Assembly (NCBI GenBank): GCA_017962445.1
Contig: JAGCVI010000031.1
Span: forward strand, 1-64,000
Direction of reading: 5' to 3'
Length of the DNA: 64,000 nt
Source of the DNA: Bacteroidales bacterium
GTDB lineage: Bacteria; Bacteroidota; Bacteroidia; Bacteroidales; P3
In this document: piece after piece, positions 17,701 to 26,589 of the stretch
Position numbering within the stretch: the first letter of the stretch is position 1
How the letters are laid out: the number at the start of each line of letters is the position of its first letter
The notes under the pieces: model-generated
Databases searched by the model: none
Seen by the model: only the letters and a program-made list of their open reading frames with translations
Told to the model about the DNA's origin: nothing
Position numbers and translations under genes: made by a program

Positions 17701-18577
17701 ATGTCGGAGCAGGGGATGAGACGGAGGCGTTGTCGTACAGTCCTTGCAGATAGCTCTGTATGCTTGACGTTGTACTTCCAACGTTGGCATCGTCGGTGTA
17801 GACTATGTCAACCATGAAGCCCTTGCGCTTTTTCCAGACGATGAACTCGTCAAGTTTGCCGCGGAACGAGCTGTGGGCGACGATGGTGTAGCGCAGCGGT
17901 GCATTGGTATGGTTGTCTTTGTTGCCCAAGGTATTGATCACCTCGACGCCTGAATTAAAGGCAGGGCTTGCATAGCGTTGCTGCATAAGGCGAGTCGCCG
18001 CCTCGTCGGGGTTGCGCTGCTTGACGCTGACAGTGATTTCCCTCACCACGATGAGCTGGTTGGTTACAGGGTTCCAGCTGACGGGATTGAAGCTGACAAC
18101 TGCCAAGTTCTTGTCGCGTGCTATGCCGATGGGATTAAGCTCTATGGTCGGGGCACCTAAGAAAACATTGCTTGTGTATGCTTCCTGGTTCATGGCCAGT
18201 GTCGGTTGTGTTGTGTCGCTCTTGCTGCGTGAGGCTTGTGCCGGGACAATAGCGCGGACAAGTCCGATGGTGGCTCCGTCGAGTGTGTCCATCTGTATAC
18301 TCTCTACGGTATAGTAAAGCTCGTCACCGAGAACCACTTCAATAATCTTCGACATCGTTGGCAATGCCGGCATTCCTACACTGGATTGTGAGGTGAAGTT
18401 GTCCATCGTGATGTTTGAGTACTGGTTGTCGAACAGTTTTATGTCGGCAACTCTCAGTTCAGGAGTCATAAAGCTTATTCTCACTTGTGAGTAATCGCTC
18501 TGCTTTACCTGGTAGCTTTGTGCAAACAGGTTCAAGCTCATGCAAATAACTGCTGCGAAGATGACTAGTTTTTTCAT
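14753..18577 (-). CDS. Gingipain-like C25 cysteine protease with T9SS sorting domain
   Basis: A 1274-residue exported protease. It has a signal peptide (1-20, ending LFAQ), a propeptide-like region to about residue 225, and a peptidase C25 domain (about 228-620). The catalytic dyad is visible as His455 in 'NYTAHGSETSW' and Cys487 in 'IGNCC', with the same sequence and spacing as in gingipains. CARDB/Ig-like repeats (about 640-900) follow, then a MAM-like jelly-roll region (about 905-1060, with 'FAYEKDAS..AWIDNIHLP'), an Ig/PKD-like segment, and a T9SS type A sorting domain from 'YPNPTHNMLNIE' to the end. It should act at the cell surface or in the medium. The gene lies 28 bp after rluA. Confidence 0.93.
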   Translation of the reverse strand: MKKLVIFAAVICMSLNLFAQSYQVKQSDYSQVRISFMTPELRVADIKLFDNQYSNITMDNFTSQSSVGMPALPTMSKIIEVVLGDELYYTVESIQMDTLDGATIGLVRAIVPAQASRSKSDTTQPTLAMNQEAYTSNVFLGAPTIELNPIGIARDKNLAVVSFNPVSWNPVTNQLIVVREITVSVKQRNPDEAATRLMQQRYASPAFNSGVEVINTLGNKDNHTNAPLRYTIVAHSSFRGKLDEFIVWKKRKGFMVDIVYTDDANVGSTTSSIQSYLQGLYDNASVSSPAPTYVLFVGDIDQIPAFSLSSYDGPHSSDLSYCCWTGNDYLPDCYYGRFSAQNLSELQPQISKTLMYEQYTFPDDSYLSTAALIAGVDRGQSSDNAYKYGDPAMDYAAKTYVTAANGFSTIVYYKNNTSFAPTGVTVTGSSNTTEAATALRNLYNSGCGFVNYTAHGSETSWGTPSFTTNNVAQMTNNNKPIVMIGNCCLTNSYQISACLGEALLRKGNNAGAVAYIGGSNSTYWTEDFYWSVGLRSVINNTCNPDYDANNLGMYDRLFHSHGESYSNWYTTMGSMIYAGNMAVQSSSSNDLMKEYYWQIYHLMGDPSLMPYYHGQGSIMTANVPAVLSVGSNSMNITAVPYAYIGFTDANHNLVAATFANANGMATLDFSPIMAINTHEVVITAQGYRPYIQNVNIIANGPYVSSYDFTPNGSINADGDISFNITLTNNGVNEAENVSIEFQSVDGDILFDTVGMIYLNTSIAAGSSLNLNNICTGHVFGNVADQAVSSVRVIVRWDNGDERMSSTLYNFNVNADRMKLQSHTFNNNIASQGSATLTVTNSNNGHAALHSGTVTLTSLDPALTVQNPTVQISNINPGSSATTTFNLVATNGEPVDCTLPFIQTINNGFTTVKDTIKITFGEDLDLITFEDNSWGNVTWTQGTYPWELTNTGAYAGTYCARSKTWGSNWGSNSGNNKDSELSITWTSSVDDSITFYKNVSSEDGYDFFRFYIDNTMMEELSGTSNSWSRSAYYVPQGTHTFKFAYEKDASAKNGSDCAWIDNIHLPYVGTPRRYVIDSVCAGSTYTFNSQTISTDALATGNHYFVDTTSNGIYILTLNVVSTPELSISADKSTVWSGQYVRLDASGADRYLWDNGSTFASTYVQPISTTTYTVTGYVGACSATASTTITVDVGIDIAESEIEASVYPNPTHNMLNIECNGMARIVVTDMVGRRIIDQTANGDIYTVDMSNMNNGIYFVTIHDRDGHMTTRKVVKK

Positions 18578-18605
18578 AGCGATATTATTATATTATTATT
18601 CATTT

Positions 18606-19292
18606 TTATATTTTCTCAAATACTTGCCATATCGTTTCCTGTGGTACCGGTGCGATGATTGTCACAGGCTCTTTGCGTACTGGATGGGTGAAGGTGATGC
18701 TTCGTGCGTGAAGCGATATGCCTCCGTCGGGATTGGAGCGCTCTGCTCCATATTTAAGGTCGCCCTTGATGGGGCATCCTATATTGGCCAGCTGGGCCCT
18801 TATCTGGTGGTGTCGACCAGTGAGCAGGTTGATTTCTATGAGGTTGTAGCCTCCGTCGCTTACGCCTGCCAGCCTGTATTCGAGCACTGCCAGTTTGGCG
18901 TCGCGGGTGCCTTCTTTCACAACTTGGCTTTTGTTGTTTTTCTCGTTGCGCAACAGCCAGTCTTCTAGTCTTCCTTGCGGCTTCAGCGGTGCCGTTTTGC
19001 AAAGGGCCCAGTAGGTCTTTTGCAGGTCGTGGTTTTTTACGGCCTCGTTCATGCGGCTAAGGGCTTTGCTTGTCTTTGCAAACAGAACCACGCCGCTGAC
19101 GGGGCGGTCAATGCGGTGTATCACGCCGCAGAAGACGTTGCCAGGCTTGTTGTCGCGCTCTTTGAGGAACTGCTTTATGTCGTCTGGCAGTGTACGGTCG
19201 CCGGTCTTGTCGCCTTGCACAATCTGCCCGCATCGCTTGTTGATGGCGATAAGGTGGTTGTCCTCATATAGTATCTGTTCTGCTAAAGGCAT
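18606..19292 (-). CDS. RluA-family pseudouridine synthase
   Basis: A 228-residue RNA modification enzyme. The catalytic motif is 'HRIDRPVSGVVLFAKT' near residue 60 (Asp in HRID), with 'GRHHQIRAQLANIGCPI' and 'LHARSITFTHP' further on, all typical of the RluA group. There is no N-terminal S4 domain, so it is a short form. It should convert uridine to pseudouridine in rRNA or tRNA; the exact site cannot be inferred. The start is 6 bp after the psd stop, so it is the downstream member of the rsfS-ftsH operon. Confidence 0.93.
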   Translation of the reverse strand: MPLAEQILYEDNHLIAINKRCGQIVQGDKTGDRTLPDDIKQFLKERDNKPGNVFCGVIHRIDRPVSGVVLFAKTSKALSRMNEAVKNHDLQKTYWALCKTAPLKPQGRLEDWLLRNEKNNKSQVVKEGTRDAKLAVLEYRLAGVSDGGYNLIEINLLTGRHHQIRAQLANIGCPIKGDLKYGAERSNPDGGISLHARSITFTHPVRKEPVTIIAPVPQETIWQVFEKI

Positions 19293-19298
19293 CTTCTG

Positions 19299-19988
19299 TT
19301 ATTCTTGGGTTTCGGCGACTTGGGAGTCTGTTTTTATTTTTGCGATTGGTGTCACTCCGTTGCGGACGGTGTCCTGAATGGCGACGTTGATTTCAGTGCC
19401 GAGCGGCAGCATCAGGTCGACACGCGAACCGAATTTGATGAATCCCAGTTCCTGGTTCTGCTTCACGCGTTCGCCTTTGCGGGCGTAGCACACTATGCGG
19501 CGGGCCATCACTCCGGCAACCTGACGTATCAGTATCTTCTGCCCGTTGTCGAGAATCATGCCTACGCTTGCGCGTTCGTTCATGATTGACGACTTGGGGT
19601 AGGAGGCAATGAAATAGTTTCCTTTGTGGTATTTCACGTAGTCGATGGTTCCACTTATGGGGTAGCGGTTCACGTGGACATCGGTTCCATACATGAATAC
19701 GCTTATTATTAGGCATTCACAGTTCAGGTACTCCTTCTCGAAGGTCTGTTCGATTGTGCATATTGTGCCGTCGGCGGGCGCAATGAGCATTTTCTCGTCC
19801 TCGGTGAAGATACGCCTTGGGATGCGGAAGAAAAAAGCCACTGCAATCCAGAAGACGAACATGATGACGATGAACAGATAGTTGAACAGATTCATCGGCT
19901 GGCTGAATATCACCATCAGAACGGTAATGGCGATAAAGATTGCCAGCAGGCTGAAAAGTAGTCGATATCCTTCTTTGTGAATGTACAT
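19299..19988 (-). CDS. psd: Phosphatidylserine decarboxylase, short (archaeal-type) form
   Basis: A protein of about 229 residues that makes phosphatidylethanolamine from phosphatidylserine at the inner membrane. Two N-terminal hydrophobic segments (about 10-55) are followed by 'FRIPRR', 'APADGTI', 'SVFMYGTDVHVNR' and the self-cleavage site 'IKFGSRVDLMLP', where the Gly-Ser bond yields the pyruvoyl group. The start at 19988 (MYIHKEGYR) was chosen over an upstream ATG at 20027 that would overlap cdsA. It lies 13 bp after cdsA, so successive steps of phospholipid synthesis share a transcript. Confidence 0.93.
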   Translation of the reverse strand: MYIHKEGYRLLFSLLAIFIAITVLMVIFSQPMNLFNYLFIVIMFVFWIAVAFFFRIPRRIFTEDEKMLIAPADGTICTIEQTFEKEYLNCECLIISVFMYGTDVHVNRYPISGTIDYVKYHKGNYFIASYPKSSIMNERASVGMILDNGQKILIRQVAGVMARRIVCYARKGERVKQNQELGFIKFGSRVDLMLPLGTEINVAIQDTVRNGVTPIAKIKTDSQVAETQE

Positions 19989-20001
19989 TTCGAATCGCGT
20001 T

Positions 20002-20853
20002 TTAGTTAGCCAACAATAGATATGCAACGATGAATGGGACTGCCATGAGCAGGCTGTCGAAACGGTCGAGGACTCCGCCGTGGCCTGGCATGATGTTTCC
20101 GCTATCCTTCACTCCGCAGCTGCGTTTGAACATCGACTCCACCATATCGCCAAGGGTACCGAGAGTGCTGCATATCAAACCAATGAAGAGCCAGTCAATC
20201 CACCCTATCTGCATGCCGATAATGTTGAACATCGGCCCGAATATTTCGGCGGTGGCTATGCAGAACAAGGCTCCGCCGATAGTGCCTTCCCATGTCTTGT
20301 TGGGCGAGTGGCGTTCCCACATCTTGTGGCGGCCGAACAGCATGCCGGTCATGTAAGCAAAGCTGTCGTTGACCCATATCAGTATGAACACCATTATCAT
20401 AAGCCCCATTTGTTGCAATATAGCCATCATGGCCATTGGCACCATAACCCATAGTGTTGGCAGTATACTGTAGCCTATGGTTGCAAACGGATGCTCGTCT
20501 TTGCGCCACAGCTGTGCCAGTGCGGCACATGCCAGCAGTGCTGGTAGCATGTAGCGGAATCGCAGTCCAAGTTGTGGGTCGAAATTGTAGGTGACGAGCA
20601 TGGCATAGGTTATGGTTGCAATGATGAAGGCGGCGGGCTCGTTACAGACGAAACCTTTGATTTTCAGGTTGCGGGTCACCTCATGTACACCAATGATTCC
20701 GATGAGGAAGAATACAGTGGTGAAGACGGCGAGTCCGATGCCATATGGATGCTCGCAGAGTCCGTCAAGAAGACGTCCGCAGTAGATAGAGCCTATCACT
20801 ATCATCACGTAGACGGCACCGCTCAATGTCCTAATCAATAGCTTTTTCATCAC
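20002..20853 (-). CDS. cdsA: Phosphatidate cytidylyltransferase
   Basis: A 283-residue multi-span membrane enzyme that forms CDP-diacylglycerol from phosphatidate and CTP. The C-terminal signature is clear: 'DMVESMFKRSCGVKDSGNIMPGHGGVLDRFDSL'-like residues near 225-260, containing the conserved KR...KD...PGHGG..DR..S pattern. About eight membrane segments precede and surround it. It sits between a LUD-domain gene and psd, an order found in other Bacteroidales. Confidence 0.95.
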   Translation of the reverse strand: MMKKLLIRTLSGAVYVMIVIGSIYCGRLLDGLCEHPYGIGLAVFTTVFFLIGIIGVHEVTRNLKIKGFVCNEPAAFIIATITYAMLVTYNFDPQLGLRFRYMLPALLACAALAQLWRKDEHPFATIGYSILPTLWVMVPMAMMAILQQMGLMIMVFILIWVNDSFAYMTGMLFGRHKMWERHSPNKTWEGTIGGALFCIATAEIFGPMFNIIGMQIGWIDWLFIGLICSTLGTLGDMVESMFKRSCGVKDSGNIMPGHGGVLDRFDSLLMAVPFIVAYLLLAN

Positions 20854-20874
20854 TTATGGTGTTAAGGTTTGTTG

Positions 20875-21495
20875 TCAATCTTCATCCTCGATAAGGATAA
20901 GGTGCAGTTTCTGTATTCCTTTACGGTAGGTGTATCCAGCGGGGTTGGTAACCATCACTGTGTCGGGGAACTCGGGGTAGTATGTTTTCAATCGCTCGTT
21001 GGCTTTCTCCCAGTCGGCGACAACTTGCGAAGTGAAGGCAAGGATTATTGTTGTCTCCGGCAGGGCAGGGGTGTTGACTCCAAGCCCTTGGTTTGACGAA
21101 ATGACTATGCTCCCCTGCCATGCAATAAGGGCTTCGCAGAGAGTTGCGCCCAGAGGATAGTGCTTGTCGGGTTCGCATGTCTGGCAATTGTCAATTGAAA
21201 GATGGTTCAGGAATGTTGTCAGGTTTTGGCTGGTGCATCCTATCGTGGCGTCGCTGTATTTTTTTTGGATATCCTGTATGCGCTTCTGTATGTCGTCTTC
21301 ATTGGCGCAGTAGTACATCGTTCCACCGTTGCGTGTGAAATTCTGTGCAAATAACACGCTGAGGTCCTCGTTGGTGGCGTCGACAAAGGCGCTGCCTTCA
21401 GCTGTCGGCGTTTCGCAGTCGGCAATGATATTCTTGTTTATCAGTGCCTCGCGGATGTCTTTGATGACTCGTTCTTTTAGTCTGTTGTCTTTCAT
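20875..21495 (-). CDS. LUD-domain (LutC-like) protein
   Basis: A 206-residue cytoplasmic protein of the LUD/DUF162 family, which includes LutB/LutC of lactate utilisation. Visible parts are 'GSAFVDATNEDLSVLFAQNF', 'IGCTSQNLTTFL', 'PLGATLCEALIAWQGSIVISSNQGLG' and 'TIILAFTSQVVADWEKA'. The start ATG overlaps the ftsH stop (ATGA), so translation is probably coupled to ftsH. No other lut genes are nearby, and its role between ftsH and cdsA is unknown. Confidence 0.8.
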   Translation of the reverse strand: MKDNRLKERVIKDIREALINKNIIADCETPTAEGSAFVDATNEDLSVLFAQNFTRNGGTMYYCANEDDIQKRIQDIQKKYSDATIGCTSQNLTTFLNHLSIDNCQTCEPDKHYPLGATLCEALIAWQGSIVISSNQGLGVNTPALPETTIILAFTSQVVADWEKANERLKTYYPEFPDTVMVTNPAGYTYRKGIQKLHLILIEDED

Positions 21496-23690
21496 TGAAT
21501 CTCTGAGGTTTCGCTGTTTTCGGTGGTGTTCTCGCAAATGTCAACGGTGTCGTTGGTATTGTCAGCTACTTCTTGCTGCTGGGTGTCGGCGTCGTCCTGT
21601 GCCACTTTGTCGGCTTTTTCGTTTTCCTTCTCGTCAGCCCAGGGGCGTGCTCCGTAGATGTTCTCGACATCTTCGCGGAATATTACCTCGCGTTCATAGA
21701 GTAGTTGTGCAAGCTGATCGAGTTTGTCACGGCTTTCGAGAATGATTGTCTTGGCGCGTCCATAGGCTTCCTCCACCATGCGGCGCACCTCTTTGTCGAT
21801 GGTCTCGCTTGTCTTTTCGCTGAATGGCTTGGTGAAGTTGAAGTCGCCTTGACCGGTGGAGTCGTAGTAGCTGAGGTTTCCGATTTCAGGGCTCATGCCG
21901 TAGTAGGCCACAAGCGAGAAAGCCATCTTTGTGGCACGCTCCAAGTCGTTGAGGGCACCGGTCGATATCTTGCCGAACACTATCTCTTCGGCGGCACGGC
22001 CTGCAACGAGCGATGTCAGTTCGTCGAAAATCTGCTCGTAAGTGGTTATCTGTCTTTCCTCGGGCAGGTACCATGCTGCGCCAAGGGCTTTGCCTCGAGG
22101 TACTATCGTGACTTTGACCAGCGGGTTTCCCCAACGGAGCTGCCAACTAACCGACGCATGGCCGGATTCGTGGTAGGCGATGGTCTTTTTCTCTTCGGGG
22201 GTGATTACCTTGGAACGTTTCTCGAGTCCGCCAACAATACGGTCTATGGCATCGAGGAAGTCCTGCTTTTCTATTAACTCTTTGTTCTTGCGTGCCGCGC
22301 AAAGTGCCGCTTCGTTGCAGACGTTGGCTATGTCGGCTCCCGAGAAACCAGGTGTCTGCTTTGAAAGGAAGTCTTTGTCGATATCTTTGCCCAGCTTCAG
22401 GTTTTTCATGTGAACCTTGAAAATTGCCTTGCGTTCCTCGATGTCGGGTAATTCGACATATATCTGACGGTCGAAACGTCCGGCACGCAGCAGGGCCTTG
22501 TCAAGCACATCAGCGCGGTTGGTCGCTGCCATGACTATCACGCCGTTGTTGGTGCCGAAGCCGTCCATCTCGGTGAGGAGCTGGTTAAGGGTGTTCTCGC
22601 GTTCATCGTTGGCGTTGCTGAGACCGCTGTGACCACGGGCACGGCCCACGGCATCGATCTCATCGATGAAGATGATGCAGGGCGCTTTCTTCTTGGCTTC
22701 CTCAAAAAGGTCGCGGACACGCGAGGCACCGACACCGACGAACATCTCAACGAAGTCGCTTCCCGACATGGAGAAGAACGGAACGTTGGCTTCACCAGCC
22801 ACGGCCTTGGCAAGGAGTGTCTTGCCGGTACCCGGAGGACCTACGAGCAGCACGCCTTTGGGTATCTTGCCGCCCAGTGCTGTATATTTCTTTGGATTTT
22901 TCAGGAAGTCGACAACCTCCATCACCTCCTCCTTGGCTCCGGCAAGTCCGGCCACATCCTTGAAGGTTACGTTGGTAGAGGTCTTTCCATCATAAATCTT
23001 GGCTTTCGACTTGCCGACACTGAATATTCCGCCGCCACCACCCATCTGACGGTTGGCAACACGGCTCATGATGACAAAGAAGAGAACCAGCAGCAGGATG
23101 GGACCGAACCAGTAGAGGACTTTCTCCCATGTGTGGTCGTTCTCGCGTGAGGTCAGAGGGATGTGGTTTTCACGACGTAGTTCGTTAATCTGTTCGGTGC
23201 TCAGGTTCTCGAAGTTTGTGTCTGACGCAGCCAGATTGTTGTGCATAATGGTTGTGTCGAGTGCAAATTTCTGCTCGGCAATTCTGTCTATGTCGGTCTT
23301 GAACGTCTCGATGTCGACGAATTTGTATGTGTAGTAGCCGGCTTTGTCCAGATCCTTGACACCCTTGGTGATGTCGAGATAGGCTGTGTCGCCGCTTTCA
23401 AGGGCTTCTTTCTTGATGTGTATCTCGGCATGGTCTTTGTCGACAACGACAATCTTGTCATTGTCGCCTTTGCTGATGATGTAGTCCAGCTTGGCCCAGT
23501 CGATTTCTTTCTTCATTCCGTCGCTGCCTCCACGGAGGAGCAGGCTGCCGAGGAATATGATGATTAGTGCGTAGACGATGTACATTACCCACTCACGTGA
23601 GCCCTTGCCGTTGTTTTTATTGTTTTTGTTTCCTCCAGGGGCGTTCCCTTTCGGCGAGTTGTTGTTTCTATTGTTGGGTTGCTGTGCCAT
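21492..23690 (-). CDS. ftsH: ATP-dependent zinc metalloprotease FtsH
   Basis: A protein of about 732 residues, anchored in the inner membrane. It has a proline- and asparagine-rich N-terminus, a first membrane helix (about 40-60), an FtsH extracellular domain, and a second helix (about 190-210) followed by a glycine run. The AAA domain has Walker A '[10 protein letters not shown]', Walker B '[11 protein letters not shown]' and '[11 protein letters not shown]'. The M41 zinc site is '[10 protein letters not shown]'. The acidic, glutamine-rich tail is poorly conserved. The start at 23690 (MAQQPNNRN) is preferred because the frame upstream overlaps rsfS. It degrades misassembled membrane proteins. 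Confidence 0.96.
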   Translation of the reverse strand: MAQQPNNRNNNSPKGNAPGGNKNNKNNGKGSREWVMYIVYALIIIFLGSLLLRGGSDGMKKEIDWAKLDYIISKGDNDKIVVVDKDHAEIHIKKEALESGDTAYLDITKGVKDLDKAGYYTYKFVDIETFKTDIDRIAEQKFALDTTIMHNNLAASDTNFENLSTEQINELRRENHIPLTSRENDHTWEKVLYWFGPILLLVLFFVIMSRVANRQMGGGGGIFSVGKSKAKIYDGKTSTNVTFKDVAGLAGAKEEVMEVVDFLKNPKKYTALGGKIPKGVLLVGPPGTGKTLLAKAVAGEANVPFFSMSGSDFVEMFVGVGASRVRDLFEEAKKKAPCIIFIDEIDAVGRARGHSGLSNANDERENTLNQLLTEMDGFGTNNGVIVMAATNRADVLDKALLRAGRFDRQIYVELPDIEERKAIFKVHMKNLKLGKDIDKDFLSKQTPGFSGADIANVCNEAALCAARKNKELIEKQDFLDAIDRIVGGLEKRSKVITPEEKKTIAYHESGHASVSWQLRWGNPLVKVTIVPRGKALGAAWYLPEERQITTYEQIFDELTSLVAGRAAEEIVFGKISTGALNDLERATKMAFSLVAYYGMSPEIGNLSYYDSTGQGDFNFTKPFSEKTSETIDKEVRRMVEEAYGRAKTIILESRDKLDQLAQLLYEREVIFREDVENIYGARPWADEKENEKADKVAQDDADTQQQEVADNTNDTVDICENTTENSETSEIQ

Positions 23691-23701
23691 AATTCCGTTA
23701 A

Positions 23702-24070
23702 TCAAAGTTTTATTTCCTTGCCGTCGGCCCATAGCTCCTCAAGGCGGTAGTGCTCGCGTTTTTCTTTCAGAAAGATATGTACCACGATGTCGAAGTAGTC
23801 CATCAGAATCCATTCTGCGTTGTCGTAGCCTTCAATTTTGTGGGGGTTGTATCCGGTGGCCTTTTTGATGGTTTCATATACGCCGTCGCTTATGGCGCTG
23901 ACGTGTGACGGCACGTTGCCGCTGCATATTACAAAGAAATTCGTGGGAGCCGATGGTATGCCTCGCAGGTCGAGCATAACGATGTCCAACCCTTTTTTGT
24001 TGTCCATACCTTGGGCAGCAAGGTGTGCAAGTATTTCGCTTTCAGTAAGATTTGTTCTTTCTTTGGGCAT
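23702..24070 (-). CDS. rsfS: Ribosome silencing factor
   Basis: A protein of about 122 residues of the RsfS/Iojap family, which binds ribosomal protein L14 and blocks subunit joining under starvation. Typical strings are 'GLDIVMLDLRG', 'TNFFVICSGNVPSHVSAISDGVYE', 'KIEGYDNAEWILMDYFDIVVHIFLKEKREHYRLEELW' in part, with the usual 'W.L.DY.D.VVH.F' pattern. The start at 24070 (MPKERT) agrees with the promoter at 24094. It is the first gene of the operon running to rluA; ftsH begins 11 bp after its stop. Confidence 0.93.
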   Translation of the reverse strand: MPKERTNLTESEILAHLAAQGMDNKKGLDIVMLDLRGIPSAPTNFFVICSGNVPSHVSAISDGVYETIKKATGYNPHKIEGYDNAEWILMDYFDIVVHIFLKEKREHYRLEELWADGKEIKL

Positions 24071-24093
24071 ATTTATATTATTGTTCAAATTTG

Positions 24094-24101
24094 CAAAAAT
24101 A
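24094..24101 (-). promoter_or_regulatory. Promoter -7 box for the rsfS-ftsH operon
   Basis: Minus-strand TATTTTTG followed by CAA lies 24 bp before the chosen rsfS start. This rules out the longer rsfS frame that begins upstream of it. Confidence 0.65.
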
Positions 24102-24193
24102 CAAAAAACGGCATTACTATTCGACATAATCGAGTCGAACAGATTAGATTTAACAATTATTTAGTAAAAAAACGTGCTATCCCCTAAAAACTC

Positions 24194-24649
24194 TTAACCC
24201 TCCATGACGAGAGCTTGAAGTGTGCGGGTACCATCTTTCTCACTGATGTCGATGCGCAAATAGTGGTCGGGCAGGAGAGACTCTACCTTCTCAGTCCATT
24301 CGGTAAAGCAGTAACATCCTGAATAGAAATATTCTTCATAGCCTATGTCGTAGGCTTCCTCTAATTTTTTGAGCCTATAGAAATCGAAATGGTACACGGG
24401 TTCCCCGTCCAGGTCGGTATACTCGTTGACGATGGCGAATGTCGGGCTGCAGACATTCTGTGTGACACCTATTTGTGTGCAGATTTCTTTGATTAGAGTG
24501 GTCTTGCCGACACCCATAGCCCCGAAGAAGGCGAAGAACCTCTCGTCGGGGAATTCCTGTAGCAATTGTTTCGCCACCGACGGCAGTTGCTCAATGCTGT
24601 TGAATGTGGTTTTCAATTGTAGTGGGTCGTTTGGTGTTTGATACGTCAT
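24194..24649 (-). CDS. tsaE: tRNA t6A biosynthesis ATPase TsaE
   Basis: A 151-residue P-loop ATPase needed for N6-threonylcarbamoyladenosine at position 37 of ANN-reading tRNAs, working with TsaB/TsaD. Motifs are 'GAMGVGKTTLIKEI' (Walker A), 'SPTFAIVNEY', 'VYHFDFYRL' and 'FTEWTEKVESLLP'. The length is normal. It starts 6 bp after the DUF4293 gene and is probably co-transcribed with it. Confidence 0.94.
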   Translation of the reverse strand: MTYQTPNDPLQLKTTFNSIEQLPSVAKQLLQEFPDERFFAFFGAMGVGKTTLIKEICTQIGVTQNVCSPTFAIVNEYTDLDGEPVYHFDFYRLKKLEEAYDIGYEEYFYSGCYCFTEWTEKVESLLPDHYLRIDISEKDGTRTLQALVMEG

Positions 24650-24655
24650 TCCTGA

Positions 24656-25201
24656 TTATCGCAGTCTGTCAGCGGCACGGACCTTCAACTCGTCTTTCTT
24701 AATGGCACGCTGGGCCAGATAAAGGAGTATGAGTGTGATGATAGGTATGATGGTGCCGGGTGTCCACATGTTAACATCAATGCTATTGTTCGGGATTCCG
24801 CATTCTTTCAGCACTTTGAGATATCCTCCATCTCCACTGATGCCGTTGATGGCCCACAAAAAGATAAGAAACAGGTAGATGGCGTTGAGCAGTCCTGCAC
24901 AGGCTACCACTCGCATTTGCAGAATACGGTTCTTGAACATGAAGATGCTTGCAAGTGACAATACTCCAATGATTACCACGATTACGGAAAGAACCCATTT
25001 GCCTTTAAGGTCGTGGTCTTTGTTGCCGATATAGCTTATCGAGTCCTCGTTGAAAGTACTCTCTGTTTTGGTGAGCTTCAACTCGGAAGGGATATTGTTG
25101 CTTTGGTCGTGAAGTGTATAGCTGGCGATGGGGAATTTGAAGAGCATGATGATGCCGACCAGTGCCAGTACGAGATAGAATGATTGAATTCTTTGAAGCA
25201 T
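24656..25201 (-). CDS. DUF4293 family membrane protein
   Basis: A 181-residue Bacteroidetes-specific membrane protein. It has four hydrophobic segments (about 7-27, 65-90, 98-118 and 143-165), starts with the typical 'MLQRIQSFYLVLA' and ends with 'LKVRAADRLR', the hallmark of DUF4293. The function is not established. It is linked to tsaE here, and the pairing probably reflects shared transcription rather than a known pathway. Confidence 0.85.
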   Translation of the reverse strand: MLQRIQSFYLVLALVGIIMLFKFPIASYTLHDQSNNIPSELKLTKTESTFNEDSISYIGNKDHDLKGKWVLSVIVVIIGVLSLASIFMFKNRILQMRVVACAGLLNAIYLFLIFLWAINGISGDGGYLKVLKECGIPNNSIDVNMWTPGTIIPIITLILLYLAQRAIKKDELKVRAADRLR

Positions 25202-25240
25202 GGGTTGATAGTTTTTTGAGGTAAAAGGTTCTTAGGGTTG

Positions 25241-26557
25241 TTAATAATTGCAGCGATAGTCTTCGAAGGGGAATTCCTTCACTTTCTCGACGTTACGATA
25301 GTGCCATTTGTCTTTCACTCTGGCGTTGCGCATGACTATGAATCCCGGGTTGCTGCGCATCATGGCCATTATGCCTTTCTCGTCGCCGAAATAGTACTCC
25401 AAGCCTTCGAGGTTGTTCTTTTGGAGAAATTCCTCGACATCCTTTTGCTCTGCATTGGTCAGCATAACGAAAGTGACGCCTCGCTCCTCGGCCATCTTCT
25501 TGATGTCGGCTATGGCCGCCACGCCCTGCTCGTTAACATCTTTGATGTGGTGGATGGTGGTTATGAGTATGGGACCGTCGATGGCTCCAATGACTTCGAA
25601 GGAATAGTCTTGGCCGTCAGTGCCTTGCACGAAGAATCCGTCTGCTTTGATAAGATGTGGGTCTTCGGAGTTTTCGGTTCCGACCCATTCCCATTCCGCT
25701 TGCCAAACGGAATCGACAGGAATCTCGCTTGAATCCATGGTCTTGAACTCGCCTGTGGCCTTGTTCTTGTAGGTTACGGTGCATGTCATTTGTGCATCAG
25801 GATCGATATTGTCCATCATGACGTTGCCAATCTTCCATGGACGGAAGTCGATAATAGGCTCGTTGTTTATGTTGCGTAGGCCGAACAGAACCATGGCGGT
25901 TATTGCAAGGATGGCAATGATGATGTCGCGCTCGAACTTTTTCTTGCGGGGCCATTTGCGTGTGGCGAAGATGTAGAGCGTGGGTACGTCAAGTATAATG
26001 TTCTTCCAGAAAGTCTGCCAGTTGGTGAGTTTCACAGCGTCGCCGAAGCATCCGCAGTCGCTGACTTTGTTGCTTATAGCATCGTAGAGTGTTGTGAAAG
26101 TGAAGAAGGTCATCATCAACAGCAACAGCCATGATGTCAGTTTGCGGAATGACCCGGTGAGAAGCATGACACCGACAAGGAACTCGAGGGTTATCAATGC
26201 CATTGACAGGAATGGCGCCAGCGGGACGAAGCCGGTGAACGAGATGCCAAAGAAATCCCATGCTGTCATGTACTCCTCCACCTTGTAGGCGGTGCCGAGT
26301 GGGTCGATACCTTTGGTGATGCTCGAGAAGATGAAGACCAGTCCCACAAACCAGCTGCAGATGACACGCAAGGCTGATGTGCCGCGTGTTTCTTGGGTGA
26401 TGGTTTTGTGCATACTGGCGAAGATGCCGCCTATCGATGCGAAGAAGCGGCCTACGGATTTCCAGAATTCGTTTTTGTTTTCGGGCTGTTGGCCTCCGGC
26501 TGGCAGCGGATTGCCGGTGCTGTTTGTCGTCAAGACTTTCTTTTGTTCGTCAGACAT
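25241..26557 (-). CDS. BT_3928-like DoxX/MauE-type membrane protein with thioredoxin-like tail
   Basis: A 438-residue protein. After a roughly 65-residue polar N-terminus comes a four-helix DoxX/MauE-like membrane domain (about 68-205), including 'FIFSSITKGIDPLG' and the Cys-containing 'DCGCFGDAV'. A further membrane helix near 220 is followed by a periplasmic region (about 240-430). The end, 'GVTFVMLTNAEQKDVEEFL...GFIVMRNARV', looks like a thioredoxin fold without a CXXC pair. In Bacteroides this family neighbours DUF1599 and folP, as here. The N-terminal extension seems longer than usual. A role in periplasmic redox or envelope assembly is inferred only. Confidence 0.75.
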   Translation of the reverse strand: MSDEQKKVLTTNSTGNPLPAGGQQPENKNEFWKSVGRFFASIGGIFASMHKTITQETRGTSALRVICSWFVGLVFIFSSITKGIDPLGTAYKVEEYMTAWDFFGISFTGFVPLAPFLSMALITLEFLVGVMLLTGSFRKLTSWLLLLMMTFFTFTTLYDAISNKVSDCGCFGDAVKLTNWQTFWKNIILDVPTLYIFATRKWPRKKKFERDIIIAILAITAMVLFGLRNINNEPIIDFRPWKIGNVMMDNIDPDAQMTCTVTYKNKATGEFKTMDSSEIPVDSVWQAEWEWVGTENSEDPHLIKADGFFVQGTDGQDYSFEVIGAIDGPILITTIHHIKDVNEQGVAAIADIKKMAEERGVTFVMLTNAEQKDVEEFLQKNNLEGLEYYFGDEKGIMAMMRSNPGFIVMRNARVKDKWHYRNVEKVKEFPFEDYRCNY

Positions 26558-26589
26558 GGTTTAACGTTTGGCGTTTAAGGTTTTTATTG

